A DNA stretch of 64,000 nt, from contig JAYRSJ010000002.1 in the NCBI GenBank assembly GCA_041920215.1, positions 1 to 64,000 on the forward strand, in the 5' to 3' direction. This stretch comes from JAYRSJ01 sp041920215 (GTDB taxonomy: Bacteria > Pseudomonadota > Gammaproteobacteria > Burkholderiales > Burkholderiaceae_C). The position numbers and the translations under genes are program-made. A model generated the notes under the pieces. That model saw only the letters and a list, made by a program, of their open reading frames with translations, was not told where the DNA came from and made no database searches. Below, one piece after another: positions 15,648 through 23,730 of the stretch (positions are counted from its first letter, which is position 1; each line of letters begins with the position of its first letter).

Positions 15648-16637
15648 TCAATCCATCCCCTGCCGTAGCAGGGCCTCGATGGTTTCCTGCACGGCCAGCG
15701 CTTCGGCGAAACCGGGCAGCGCATGGGAGCGGCCCTCGATCAGGGCCACCCAGTGGTCCAGCTGGTCCTGCTGCGCGCTCAGGCGCAGCGTCTCGCTGCT
15801 GAGGCTGAGGTCCTGCCAGAGGCCCTGGCGGTACTGGCGCTGCCGGCCGAACCACTCGCTGAGCTCCAGCGCGCCGTCGCTGGCCAGCCAGCGCATGCGA
15901 TTGAAGTCGGCCAGTTCGCCACCGACCCGGCCCTGAAGACTGATCGTGACCCCGGCGGCCTGCAGCGTGGCCTGCAGCGCGGTTTCGGCGCTGCGGCCAT
16001 CGCGGGGGTAGTCGACCCGGCTTTGCAGCACCCGTGCCGGCCCCAGCACCCTTTGCAGCGCGAAGATGAAATGCGACAGCACCTCGCGGGCAAAACCACC
16101 CTCGGCACGCTCCGACAGCCAGGCGCCGGCGTTGGCCTGCCAGGGGCGCGGCCAGGTGGCAAAGGCCAGCTCCAGCTCGATGGACTGCAGGGCGCCCAGC
16201 GGCAGATGGGCGGCCGCGCCGAAACTGCGCTGCAGCAGGGCCAGGCCCGGCGAGGAGGCCAGCGAGAAGTTGACGGCGGCACGCAGCTTGTCGCGCGCGA
16301 TGCGTGCGTTGCTGCGGCGTGCCGCCTCGAAGTCCACCGTCAAGGGCTTCTCGCACAGCACGGCCAGGCCGGCGTCGAAGGCCTGCTCCGACAGGCTCAG
16401 ATGTGCGGCCGGCGGCGTGGCGATATAGAGGCTGTGCAGGCTGGTGTCGGCGATCAGCGCGGCGGCGCTATCGGCCGTCCGCAGGTCGGGGTAGGCCGCC
16501 AGCGTGCGCGCCAGGACGGCAGGGTCGGCATCCCAGACGCGCCAGGCGCGCAGCCGGCCATGGCCGGCCAGCCGGGCCAGCATGCGCTGGCCCATCACGC
16601 CCAGGCCGATCAGGCCGATATTCAGAATGTCAGACAT
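15648..16637 (-). CDS. Gfo/Idh/MocA-family oxidoreductase
   Basis: 329 residues. The Rossmann motif GLIGLGVMGQRM is at residues 8-19 and the family hallmark CEKPLTVD is near residue 95. The C-terminal alpha/beta domain would hold the substrate. These enzymes use NAD(P) to oxidise or reduce sugars, inositols or similar compounds; the substrate is unknown. No sugar transporter or isomerase is adjacent, so the context does not help. The stop is only 7 bases from the end of rnpB, which runs in the opposite direction. Confidence 0.87.
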   Translation of the reverse strand: MSDILNIGLIGLGVMGQRMLARLAGHGRLRAWRVWDADPAVLARTLAAYPDLRTADSAAALIADTSLHSLYIATPPAAHLSLSEQAFDAGLAVLCEKPLTVDFEAARRSNARIARDKLRAAVNFSLASSPGLALLQRSFGAAAHLPLGALQSIELELAFATWPRPWQANAGAWLSERAEGGFAREVLSHFIFALQRVLGPARVLQSRVDYPRDGRSAETALQATLQAAGVTISLQGRVGGELADFNRMRWLASDGALELSEWFGRQRQYRQGLWQDLSLSSETLRLSAQQDQLDHWVALIEGRSHALPGFAEALAVQETIEALLRQGMD

Positions 16638-16694
16638 GCGCAGTGTTTCTCAGCGATCAAGACCCGTCGGAAGCGCAGTGTAGGGGCCGGCCGC

Positions 16695-16700
16695 TACACT
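16695..16700 (+). promoter_or_regulatory. Putative -10 box of the Bcr/CflA gene
   Basis: TACACT (16695-16700) in a GC-TACACT-G context like that before the LysR gene at 4815; it would give a 5' leader of about 55 bases. No convincing -35 is visible. Confidence 0.3.
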
Positions 16701-16759
16701 GCGGTCCCGCCCGCGGATCCTGCTGTTCGAGCGGGCGCGTAGCGCACCCAATCGCACCG

Positions 16760-17965
16760 ATGAATCCCGATGCCGGCACCCTCTGGCGCGCTCCGCGCTG
16801 GGCCTTGGCCGTTCTGCTTGCCTGCCTGGGCATGGTGGGACCCTTCTCGATCGACACCTATCTGCCGGCCTTCGCGGGTATCGCCAGCGCGCTGAACGCG
16901 ACGCCGGTCGAGATGCAGCAGACCCTGTCCAGCTATCTGCTGGGCTTTGCGGTGATGAACCTGTTCCACGGTGCGCTGTCCGACAGCTTCGGCCGCCGGC
17001 CGGTGGTGCTGATCGGCATGGGCGCCTTCACGCTGGCCTCGCTGGGCTGCGCGCTGGCCAGCAGCATCGGCGAGCTGGTGTTCTGGCGCACGGTGCAGGG
17101 CATGTCGGCCGGTGCCGGCATCGTGGTCTCGCGCGCCATCATCCGCGATATGTTCCCGCCGGCCGATGCCCAGCGGGTGATGTCCCAGGTGACCATCTTC
17201 TTCGGCGTGGCGCCGGCGATCGCGCCGATGATCGGCGGCTTTCTGTTCGTGCATGCGGACTGGCATTCGATCTTCTGGTTCCTGGTGCTGATCGGCGCGC
17301 TGCTCTTTGTCGCCAACTGGCGCCTGCTGCCCGAGACCCTGCATCAGAACCAGAAGCAGCCCTTCCATGTGGGCTCGCTGATGCGCGGCTACCGGCAGAT
17401 GGTGTCCAACCCGCGCTTCATGCTGCTGGCCCTGGCCAGCGGCATTCCTTTCAACGGCATGTTCCTCTATGTGCTGGCGGCACCGGTATTCCTGGGTGAG
17501 CATCTACAGCTGGCGCCGACGCAGTTCTTCTGGTTCTTCTGCTTTTCCATCGGCGGCATCATGGGCGGGGCCTGGCTCAGCGGCCGGCTGGCCGGCAGGA
17601 TCAAGCCCAAGCGCCAGATCCGCCACGGCTTCAGCATCATGCTGGCGATGTCGCTGCTCAATGTGGTGCTGAACCTGCTGTTGCCGCCGCAGGCCTGGTG
17701 GGCCTTGCCGGTGATTGCGTTGTTTGCCTTCGGCTGGTCGCTGATGGTGCCGGTGGTGACCCTGATGGTGCTGGATCAGAATCCGGAGCGGCGCGGCATG
17801 GCTTCGTCCCTGCAGGCCTGCATAGGCAGCGCGGCCAACGGCCTGGTGGCCGGTGTGCTGGTGCCGCTGGTGATGCACTCGACCCTGGCCCTGGCGCTGG
17901 CCTCTCTGGGCCTGATGAGCATAGGCCTGCTGGCCTGGCTCAAGGTCAAGCGCCAGCTGGGCTGA
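16760..17965 (+). CDS. Bcr/CflA-family multidrug efflux MFS transporter
   Basis: 401 residues from ATG 16760, with 12 predicted helices. The hallmark segments are GPFSIDTYLPAF in helix 1, the motif-A-like DSFGRRPVVLIG after helix 2, and RAIIRDM in the fourth helix region, all typical of Bcr/CflA proton-driven drug exporters. It probably extrudes compounds such as bicyclomycin or chloramphenicol-like molecules; the actual substrate is unknown. No regulator is adjacent. Upstream open frame without an ATG is not taken as coding. Confidence 0.9.
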   Translation: MNPDAGTLWRAPRWALAVLLACLGMVGPFSIDTYLPAFAGIASALNATPVEMQQTLSSYLLGFAVMNLFHGALSDSFGRRPVVLIGMGAFTLASLGCALASSIGELVFWRTVQGMSAGAGIVVSRAIIRDMFPPADAQRVMSQVTIFFGVAPAIAPMIGGFLFVHADWHSIFWFLVLIGALLFVANWRLLPETLHQNQKQPFHVGSLMRGYRQMVSNPRFMLLALASGIPFNGMFLYVLAAPVFLGEHLQLAPTQFFWFFCFSIGGIMGGAWLSGRLAGRIKPKRQIRHGFSIMLAMSLLNVVLNLLLPPQAWWALPVIALFAFGWSLMVPVVTLMVLDQNPERRGMASSLQACIGSAANGLVAGVLVPLVMHSTLALALASLGLMSIGLLAWLKVKRQLG

Positions 17966-18056
17966 GCGTGCGGCCGGCACCCGTCCTCAAGCTGGCGCCG
18001 GACTGACCGAAGATAGGGGTGGCGGTCCGGCTTTCCCGGGGCCGGAGAGTGCATCG

Positions 18057-19025
18057 ATGCTGTGGCGTGACAAGTCCATCCTAAGCCTGAGTCTGCTGTG
18101 CCTGGCGGTAGGCAGTGCCTGGGCGCAGGGGCGTCCGGCCGCCTACTCGACCAAGCCGCCGCGCATCACCGTGCAGCCGGCCACCCCGGCCGATGCTGCG
18201 GCCGCATCCCCCGCCGAAGCGACGCCGAGCGAGGCCGATCCGCTGCGCAAGCGCCTCGCGGAGAAGCTCAACACCGATCCACCGAAGCCGCCCAAGGCGC
18301 GAGCGGGAACGGCTGCAGTCAGGGCCGCAACCAAGTCACCGCCCAAGCCCGCTGTGCACTGGAGCTATGCGGGCGAAGGGGCACCGGAACGCTGGGCACA
18401 GCTGAAGCCCGAGTACCGGCTGTGCGGCAGCGGCACACGGCAAAGCCCCATCGATTTGCGCGACGGCTTCCGCGTCGATCTGGAACCGATCCAGTTCGAC
18501 TACCGGCCCAGCGCCTTTGCGGTGATAGACAACGGCCACACGGTGCAGGTCAATGTCGATCCCGGCAACTTCCTGCAGGTGATGGGGCGGCGCTACGAGC
18601 TGCAGCAGTTCCACTTCCACCGGCCCAGCGAGGAGCGGCTGATGGGGCGGCAGTTCGAGATGTCGGCCCATCTGGTCCACAAAGACGCCGATGGGCGGCT
18701 GGCCATCGTGGCTGTGCTGCTGGAGCGCGGCATCGAGCAGCCGCTGGTACAGCTGGTCTGGAACAATCTGCCGCTGGAGAAGAACGAGGCCCTGCGGGCG
18801 CAGGCCAGCATGGATCTGCGCGAGCTGCTGCCGGCGGACCGCGGCTATTTCACCTATATGGGCTCGCTGACCACGCCGCCCTGCTCCGAGGGCGTGCTGT
18901 GGATGGTGATGCGCCAGCCAGTGCCGGTCTCACCCGAGCAGGTGGGCATCTTTTCCCGCCTCTACCCGGTCAATGCCCGGCCGCTGCAGTCCAGCGGCGG
19001 GCGCATGATCAAGGAAAGCCGCTGA
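18057..19025 (+). CDS. Periplasmic alpha-carbonic anhydrase
   Basis: 322 residues. A Sec signal peptide (ends near AWAQ) is followed by a proline/alanine-rich linker (about 25-95) and the alpha-class domain starting at HWSYAGEGAPERW. The zinc ligands His186, His188 (QFHFHRPSE) and His205 (SAHLVHKD) have the 2- and 17-residue spacing of bacterial alpha-CAs. The conserved SPIDL, TTPPCSEGV and the disulfide cysteines (RLCGSG and PPCSE) are present. It interconverts CO2 and bicarbonate in the periplasm. The linker is longer than in most alpha-CAs. It is convergent with the hybrid kinase gene, 3 bases away. Confidence 0.93.
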   Translation: MLWRDKSILSLSLLCLAVGSAWAQGRPAAYSTKPPRITVQPATPADAAAASPAEATPSEADPLRKRLAEKLNTDPPKPPKARAGTAAVRAATKSPPKPAVHWSYAGEGAPERWAQLKPEYRLCGSGTRQSPIDLRDGFRVDLEPIQFDYRPSAFAVIDNGHTVQVNVDPGNFLQVMGRRYELQQFHFHRPSEERLMGRQFEMSAHLVHKDADGRLAIVAVLLERGIEQPLVQLVWNNLPLEKNEALRAQASMDLRELLPADRGYFTYMGSLTTPPCSEGVLWMVMRQPVPVSPEQVGIFSRLYPVNARPLQSSGGRMIKESR

Positions 19026-19028
19026 AGC

Positions 19029-21350
19029 TCAGCGCTGCCACTGCGCCTGGCTGAGCCAGCGCTGCAGCGTGCTGAAGAGCTGCTCGGCGACCACCGGCTT
19101 GGCCACATGGTCGTTCATGCCGGCGTCCAGGCAGCGCTGGCGCTCCTCGGCGAAGGCGTTGGCCGTCATCGCCAGGATGGGAATGTCGCGGCCGCGCTCG
19201 CTGGCGCGTATCGTGCGCGTCGCGTCGAGCCCGTCCATATGCGGCATCTGCACGTCCATCAGGATCAGCGCGTAGTCATTGCCGGCCACCTTCTGTACCG
19301 CCTGCAGACCGTCTTCGGCCACATCGACCTGCAGACCGGCGCTGGACAGCAGGGCCACCGCCACCTCCTGATTGACCGCGTTGTCCTCGGCCAGCAGCAC
19401 GCGGGCCCCGCCAAACTGCTGCTGCAGTTCCTGGGCGACCTGGCTGCGGCTCAGCGCAATGGGGGCGCTGTGCGGTGCCGCGTCCAGTGACTCGACCTGG
19501 AGCGTGAACCAGAACAGGCTGCCTTCGCCGGGCACGCTTTGCACGCCCACCTGGCCATGCATCAGTTCGGCCAGGCGCCGGCAGATGGCCAGACCCAGGC
19601 CGGTGCCGCCATAGCGTCGTGTGGTGGAGCTGTCCGCCTGCTCAAAGTCCTGGAACAGGCGCTGCTGGGCCTCGGTGGCGATGCCGATGCCGCTGTCCTG
19701 CACCTCGAAGCGCAGCTCCACCGTCTTGCCGGTCTCCCGGGTCGCCAGCGCGCGCAGACGCACATAGCCGCTGTCCGTGAACTTCAGCGCATTGCCGGCG
19801 AAGTTCAGCAGCACCTCGGAGATGCGCTGGGCGTCGCCGAGCAGCGGCCGGGCTGCCAGCACGGGCGCCACCTCGATCTCGACCTTCAGCTGCTTTTCGG
19901 CCGCGCGCGGCGCCAGCATGCTGGCGATGCTGTCCAGCACCTGGTCGACGGTGAAGCTGCTCTTGTCCAGTTGCAGCTTGCCGGCCTCGATCTTGGAGAA
20001 GTCCAGCACATTGTTGATCACCGACAGCAGGTGCTCGGCCGCATCGGCCACCTTCTTCAGCCGCGCCTGCTGCTCCGGCTCGGTGACATCGCGGCGCACC
20101 AGATAAGTCAGGCCGATGATGGCATTCATCGGCGTACGGATCTCATGGCTCATATTGGCCAGGAAGGCGCTCTTGGCCAGGCTGGCCGCCTCGGCCGCCT
20201 TGGTGGCCTCGGCCAGCTCGGCGGTGCGCGCCTCGACCAGCTCCTCGAGGTTCTGCCGATAGCGCTCCAGCTCGAGTGCATCGAGGCGCTGGCGCGAGAT
20301 GTCGGTCAGGAAGCCGTGCCACAGCACGCTGCTGCCCTGGGTCTCCTGTGGGCCCTGCTCCAGCTGGGCGATCGCATTGCCCCACAGCCAGCGCTCGCTG
20401 CCGTCGGTATGGCGGGTGCGGAATTCCTGCTGCCAGGGCGAGAGATTGCGGGCCGAGGCCAGCAGCGAGTCCTGCACCTTCTGGCGGTCGTCCGGATGGA
20501 TCTGCTCGAACCAGGCGCTGGCGCTGTCGGCCAGCTCGGCCGGGCTGAGGCGGAAGTAGTCCTTCACCGCCTCGCTGACATAGGCGAAGGAGAACTCGCC
20601 GCTGCCGCGCAGGCGCAACTGGTAGACCACGCCGGGCACGGTCTCGGCCATGCCGCGCAGACGGTTGATCAGATCGCGCTGCGACTCGAATTGCTGCTGC
20701 AGCGCATCACGCATATGTTCCAGATGCTGGCCCAGCTGGCCGATCTCGTCATTGCGTGCCCGCTGCAGCAGGGCATTGAAGCGGCCCTGGGCCAGATCGT
20801 TGGCAAAGCTGCCGAGCTCGCGCAGGGGGCGCATCACCCGCGAATTCATCAGCAGCAGGATCAGCACCAGCGAGACCAGCAGCTGGCCGCCCAGCGTGGC
20901 GCCGTAGAGCCAGCGCTGGCGCGATAGCGCGGCGTTGGCCAGGTGGTTGTCCAGCTCGATCTGTATATGGCCGATATGGGCGCTGCCGCGGTAGATGTCG
21001 CGCTCGCCCTGGTAGCTGCGCCCCAGGCGGCGCTCCGGCAGATGCATCTCGATAAAGGGCACGCCTTGCGAGGCGTCGCTGACCCGCACCCGCACCACCT
21101 CGGGCGACTTCATCACCGCAGCCACCACCTCGCGCGCCGCCACCGCGTCTAGATTCCACAGCAGCTCGGGCAGGCTGGAGGCCAGCACATCAAGCTTGGC
21201 CTGCAGCTCGCGCTGCTGTGCCTGCTCGGCCACCTGGGGCTCGCGCAGGCCGATCAGCAGGCCGCCGATGATCAGGGCGGGCAGCATCAATCCGATGCAG
21301 GCACCGGTCGCGATCGCGACAAACAGCGAGCTGGAGGCTTTGCGGCTCAA
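19029..21350 (-). CDS. Hybrid sensor histidine kinase / response regulator
   Basis: 773 residues from a TTG start; an ATG 7 bases upstream is out of frame and meets a stop, and GAGGA lies just before the TTG. Order: helix (about 9-34), periplasmic sensor region (35-150), helix (about 150-172), HAMP (about 172-225), PAS (about 230-350), short coil, HisKA with the phosphorylated His402 in NMSHEIRTPMN, HATPase (DSGIGI, GGTGLGL), and a C-terminal receiver with Asp699 in LILMDVQMPHMDG. It senses an unknown signal and passes phosphate His to Asp internally. A separate HPt protein or output regulator is not adjacent. Confidence 0.92.
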   Translation of the reverse strand: MSRKASSSLFVAIATGACIGLMLPALIIGGLLIGLREPQVAEQAQQRELQAKLDVLASSLPELLWNLDAVAAREVVAAVMKSPEVVRVRVSDASQGVPFIEMHLPERRLGRSYQGERDIYRGSAHIGHIQIELDNHLANAALSRQRWLYGATLGGQLLVSLVLILLLMNSRVMRPLRELGSFANDLAQGRFNALLQRARNDEIGQLGQHLEHMRDALQQQFESQRDLINRLRGMAETVPGVVYQLRLRGSGEFSFAYVSEAVKDYFRLSPAELADSASAWFEQIHPDDRQKVQDSLLASARNLSPWQQEFRTRHTDGSERWLWGNAIAQLEQGPQETQGSSVLWHGFLTDISRQRLDALELERYRQNLEELVEARTAELAEATKAAEAASLAKSAFLANMSHEIRTPMNAIIGLTYLVRRDVTEPEQQARLKKVADAAEHLLSVINNVLDFSKIEAGKLQLDKSSFTVDQVLDSIASMLAPRAAEKQLKVEIEVAPVLAARPLLGDAQRISEVLLNFAGNALKFTDSGYVRLRALATRETGKTVELRFEVQDSGIGIATEAQQRLFQDFEQADSSTTRRYGGTGLGLAICRRLAELMHGQVGVQSVPGEGSLFWFTLQVESLDAAPHSAPIALSRSQVAQELQQQFGGARVLLAEDNAVNQEVAVALLSSAGLQVDVAEDGLQAVQKVAGNDYALILMDVQMPHMDGLDATRTIRASERGRDIPILAMTANAFAEERQRCLDAGMNDHVAKPVVAEQLFSTLQRWLSQAQWQR

Positions 21351-21379
21351 TACATCCTCGGGGCGGCCAGGGGTGAGCC

Positions 21380-21385
21380 ACTGTA
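21380..21385 (-). promoter_or_regulatory. Putative -10 box of the hybrid kinase gene
   Basis: On the minus strand TACAGT lies about 30 bases before the TTG start, giving a leader of about 23 bases that includes GAGGA. It would separate this gene from the ornithine cyclodeaminase gene upstream. Confidence 0.35.
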
Positions 21386-21478
21386 ACCTCTGGCGCCCGG
21401 ATGCAGACCGCGATCAGGCCCGACAAAGCGCGACAAACACCGCGCTAGATCACAGGCGAAGGCGTCTCGGGTCGGTGC

Positions 21479-22522
21479 TCAGGCGGCGCGGCGCAGCTGG
21501 GCGCGGCCGCCGCGGGTGTGGCGGAACAGGTCCTTGGGGTCGTCGGCCGGCGGCACCAGGTCTACCTCCTGGCCTATGCCCATGTCCTGGGCCAGCTGGT
21601 AGACCAGGCGCAGCGCCGAGTAGTCCTCGAGCGCAAAGCCCACCGAATCGAACACGGTGATCTGCTCGCGGCTCTGGCGACCTTCGGCGGCGCCCGCCAG
21701 CACCCGCCATAGATCGACCACCGGATGCTCGACCGGCAGCTGCTGGATATCGCCCTCGATGCGGGTCTGGGGCTCGAACTCGACAAAGATCCGGCCGGCG
21801 CGCAGCACCTCGGCATGCAGCTCGGTCTTGCCGGGGCAGTCGCCGCCGACGCCGTTGATATGCATGCCCGGCTCGACCATCTCCGGTGTGATGATGGTGT
21901 TGCGGGCCTTGTCGGCCGTCACCGTGGTGATGATGTCCACACCGCGGACGGCGTCAGCCACCGAGGCGGCGCGGCGCAGTTTGAGACCGGGCAGGCCGGC
22001 CAGGTTGCGTTCCAGCTTGTCGGTGGCGGCTGGATCGATGTCGTAGACCATGATCTCTTCGATGCCCAGCTGGGTGTGGAAAGCCAGGGCCTGGAACTCG
22101 CTCTGTGCGCCGTTGCCGATCAGGGCCATGCGGCGCGAGTCGGGGCGCGCCAGCGCCTTGGCCGCCATCGCCGAGGTCGCGGCGGTGCGCAGCGCGGTGG
22201 TCAGGGTCAGCTCGGACAGCAGCAGCGGATAGCCGCTGGCCACGTCGGCCAGCACGCCGAAGGCCATCACCGTATACATGCCGCGGCTGGTATTGATCGG
22301 ATGGCCGTTGACGTACTTGAAGGCGTAGCGCGATGCATCGGCCACCGGCATCAGCTCGATCACGCCAACCTCGGAGTGGCTGGCCACGCGGGCCGACTTG
22401 TCGAAATCCTCCCAGCGTAGAAAGTCCTCGCGCAGGCAGTCGGCCAGATCCTTCATGAAAGGCGCCACGCCCTTGCGCTGCAGCAGCTGGGTCAGGGCGG
22501 GAACGTCTACAAAGCGGGTCAT
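21479..22522 (-). CDS. Ornithine cyclodeaminase family protein
   Basis: 347 residues from ATG 22522, which has GGAG upstream; in-frame codons further up are not conserved in style. The mu-crystallin/ornithine cyclodeaminase fold is shown by KYVNGHPINTSRGMYTVMAFG, the Rossmann segment ALIGNGAQSEFQALA near residue 135 and the substrate-site GVGGDCPGKTEL. It converts ornithine to proline and ammonia with internal NAD, or acts on a related imine. The divergent Lrp/AsnC gene probably controls it, as is common for amino-acid catabolic genes. The length is normal. Confidence 0.9.
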   Translation of the reverse strand: MTRFVDVPALTQLLQRKGVAPFMKDLADCLREDFLRWEDFDKSARVASHSEVGVIELMPVADASRYAFKYVNGHPINTSRGMYTVMAFGVLADVASGYPLLLSELTLTTALRTAATSAMAAKALARPDSRRMALIGNGAQSEFQALAFHTQLGIEEIMVYDIDPAATDKLERNLAGLPGLKLRRAASVADAVRGVDIITTVTADKARNTIITPEMVEPGMHINGVGGDCPGKTELHAEVLRAGRIFVEFEPQTRIEGDIQQLPVEHPVVDLWRVLAGAAEGRQSREQITVFDSVGFALEDYSALRLVYQLAQDMGIGQEVDLVPPADDPKDLFRHTRGGRAQLRRAA

Positions 22523-22561
22523 CGGGGTCTCCATCGCGGGTCCGGCGGCCTTGCGGGCCAC

Positions 22562-22641
22562 TTTGCGCAAATTCTGGAGAGGAGTGAGGCTAACGAAAAG
22601 ATGGCAAAGCGCTCAATTTGTTCTGGTTGCAAAGCAAATTG
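22562..22641. promoter_or_regulatory. Lrp-type operator region between the cyclodeaminase and Lrp genes
   Basis: Two symmetric sites lie in the 137-bp divergent gap: TTTGCGCAAA (22562-22571, perfect 10-bp palindrome), and CAATTTG (22614-22620) with CAAATTG (22635-22641) 14 bases apart. Lrp/AsnC proteins often bind such AT-containing inverted repeats in their own promoter. Confidence 0.5.
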
Positions 22642-22647
22642 CTCGCT

Positions 22648-22662
22648 TATATTGGCGTTATG
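22648..22662 (+). promoter_or_regulatory. -10 box at the Lrp gene start, possible leaderless mRNA
   Basis: TATATT (22648-22653) ends 6 bases before the ATG, with TTGCAA at 22627-22632 as an imperfect -35 (15-base spacing). No Shine-Dalgarno sequence precedes the ATG. Confidence 0.45.
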
Positions 22663-23091
22663 TCCAATATCGATGATACCGACCGCGAGTTGATCGCCTT
22701 GCTGCGCGACAACGCCCGTACCCCGGTCGTGGCCCTGGCCAAGCAGCTGCGGGTGTCGCGGGCCACGGTGCAGAACCGCATCGCCCGGCTCGAGCGCGAC
22801 GGTGTGATCGTGGGCTACAGCGTGCGCCTGAAGCCGGCGGCCGAAGCCCAGCGCATCCGCGCGCTGATGAGCATTGCGGTGGAGGGCAACCGTGCGGGCG
22901 AGGTGCTGCGCGAATTGCGCGGCCATCCCAATGTGGCCGCCCTGCACAGCACCAACGGTCGCTGGGACCTGGTGGCCGAGCTGCGCGCCGACAGCCTGGA
23001 AGCCTTCGACCGGGTGCTCAGCGGCATACGGCTGATCGAGGGCATCGCCAACACCGAGACCAGCATCCTGCTGTCGACCTACAAGGTCTAG
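22660..23091 (+). CDS. Lrp/AsnC-family transcriptional regulator
   Basis: 143 residues, normal for the family. The N-terminal helix-turn-helix has DDTDRELIALLRDNAR and a recognition helix in RVSRATVQNRIARLE (about 33-47). The C-terminal RAM domain follows from residue 65, with GRWDLVAEL. The ATG at 22660 matches the usual family start. It is divergent from the ornithine cyclodeaminase gene, so a role as its amino-acid-responsive regulator is likely. The ATG has no ribosome site, as noted for its promoter. Confidence 0.92.
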   Translation: MSNIDDTDRELIALLRDNARTPVVALAKQLRVSRATVQNRIARLERDGVIVGYSVRLKPAAEAQRIRALMSIAVEGNRAGEVLRELRGHPNVAALHSTNGRWDLVAELRADSLEAFDRVLSGIRLIEGIANTETSILLSTYKV

Positions 23092-23168
23092 CGCCCGGCG
23101 GCGGCTGGAACCTCATCCAGCACTTCCACACCCCTCTGCAAGTCCTTATTTTTGAACGATTTCCTTTG

Positions 23169-23189
23169 CGGATTGCTTGCAACAATCCG
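23169..23189. terminator. Stem-loop between the Lrp gene and mraZ
   Basis: CGGATTG (23169-23175) and CAATCCG (23183-23189) form a 7-bp stem with a 7-base loop. It has only a weak T content after it, so it may be a poor terminator for the Lrp gene or a regulatory site of the division cluster. Confidence 0.4.
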
Positions 23190-23230
23190 TTCTAAGTGCT
23201 TGATTTGATTGGGAAAAACTCCGATTTGCC

Positions 23231-23259
23231 TTGACCTGGGCCAACTCGGCAAGTAAAGT
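23231..23259 (+). promoter_or_regulatory. Main promoter of the dcw cluster
   Basis: TTGACC (23231-23236) and TAAAGT (23254-23259) have the ideal 17-base spacing. The surrounding 100 bases are much richer in A/T than the rest of the window. It drives mraZ and the genes behind it. Confidence 0.7.
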
Positions 23260-23293
23260 GGGGAAAAGTGCAATTTAGTGGGTCGCCGTGGCG
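23259..23293 (+). promoter_or_regulatory. MraZ-box array
   Basis: TGGGG (23259), TGCAA (23269, degenerate), TGGGT (23279) and TGGCG (23289) occur with an exact 10-base period, starting at the -10 box. In Escherichia coli and Mycoplasma relatives MraZ binds TGGGN repeats separated by 5 bases and represses its own operon. The same control is inferred here. Confidence 0.6.
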
Positions 23294-23299
23294 AATTTT

Positions 23300-23728
23300 G
23301 TGTTTCAGGGGGCATCAGCCTTGGCGATGGACGCCAAGGGGCGCATGGCCGTCCCGACACGCCACCGCGAGGTGCTGCAGGCGCTGTGTGCCGGGCAGCT
23401 GACCATCACCAAGCATCCCGAGGGCTGTCTGATGGTCTTCCCGCGACCGGCCTGGGAAACCTTCCGCGACAAGATTGCCGCGCTGCCCATGTCGGCATCC
23501 GGCTGGAAGCGTGTCTTCCTGGGCAATGCGATGGATGTCGAGATCGACAGCGCGGCCCGCGTGCTGATCTCGCCCGAGCTGCGTGCGGCGGCCGGACTCA
23601 GCAAGGACGTGATGCTGCTGGGCATGGGCAGCCATTTCGAGCTCTGGGATGCCGCCAGCTATGCGGCCCACGAGGCCCAGGTGATGCAGTCCGAGATGCC
23701 CGATGCGCTGAAGGACTTCAGCTTCTGA
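23300..23728 (+). CDS. mraZ: MraZ, transcriptional repressor of the dcw cluster
   Basis: 142 residues from GTG 23300, chosen because MFQGAS is how the family begins; GTG 23288 (4 more residues) is the alternative. Two AbrB-like SpoVT domains carry the D-x-K-G-R and D-x-A-x-R motifs: DAKGRMAVPTRHR near residue 11 and DSAARVLISPELR near residue 80. MraZ forms a ring and binds the TGGG repeats at its own promoter, limiting expression of division and cell-wall genes. rsmH follows 2 bases after the stop. Confidence 0.93.
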   Translation: MFQGASALAMDAKGRMAVPTRHREVLQALCAGQLTITKHPEGCLMVFPRPAWETFRDKIAALPMSASGWKRVFLGNAMDVEIDSAARVLISPELRAAAGLSKDVMLLGMGSHFELWDAASYAAHEAQVMQSEMPDALKDFSF

Positions 23729-23730
23729 GC

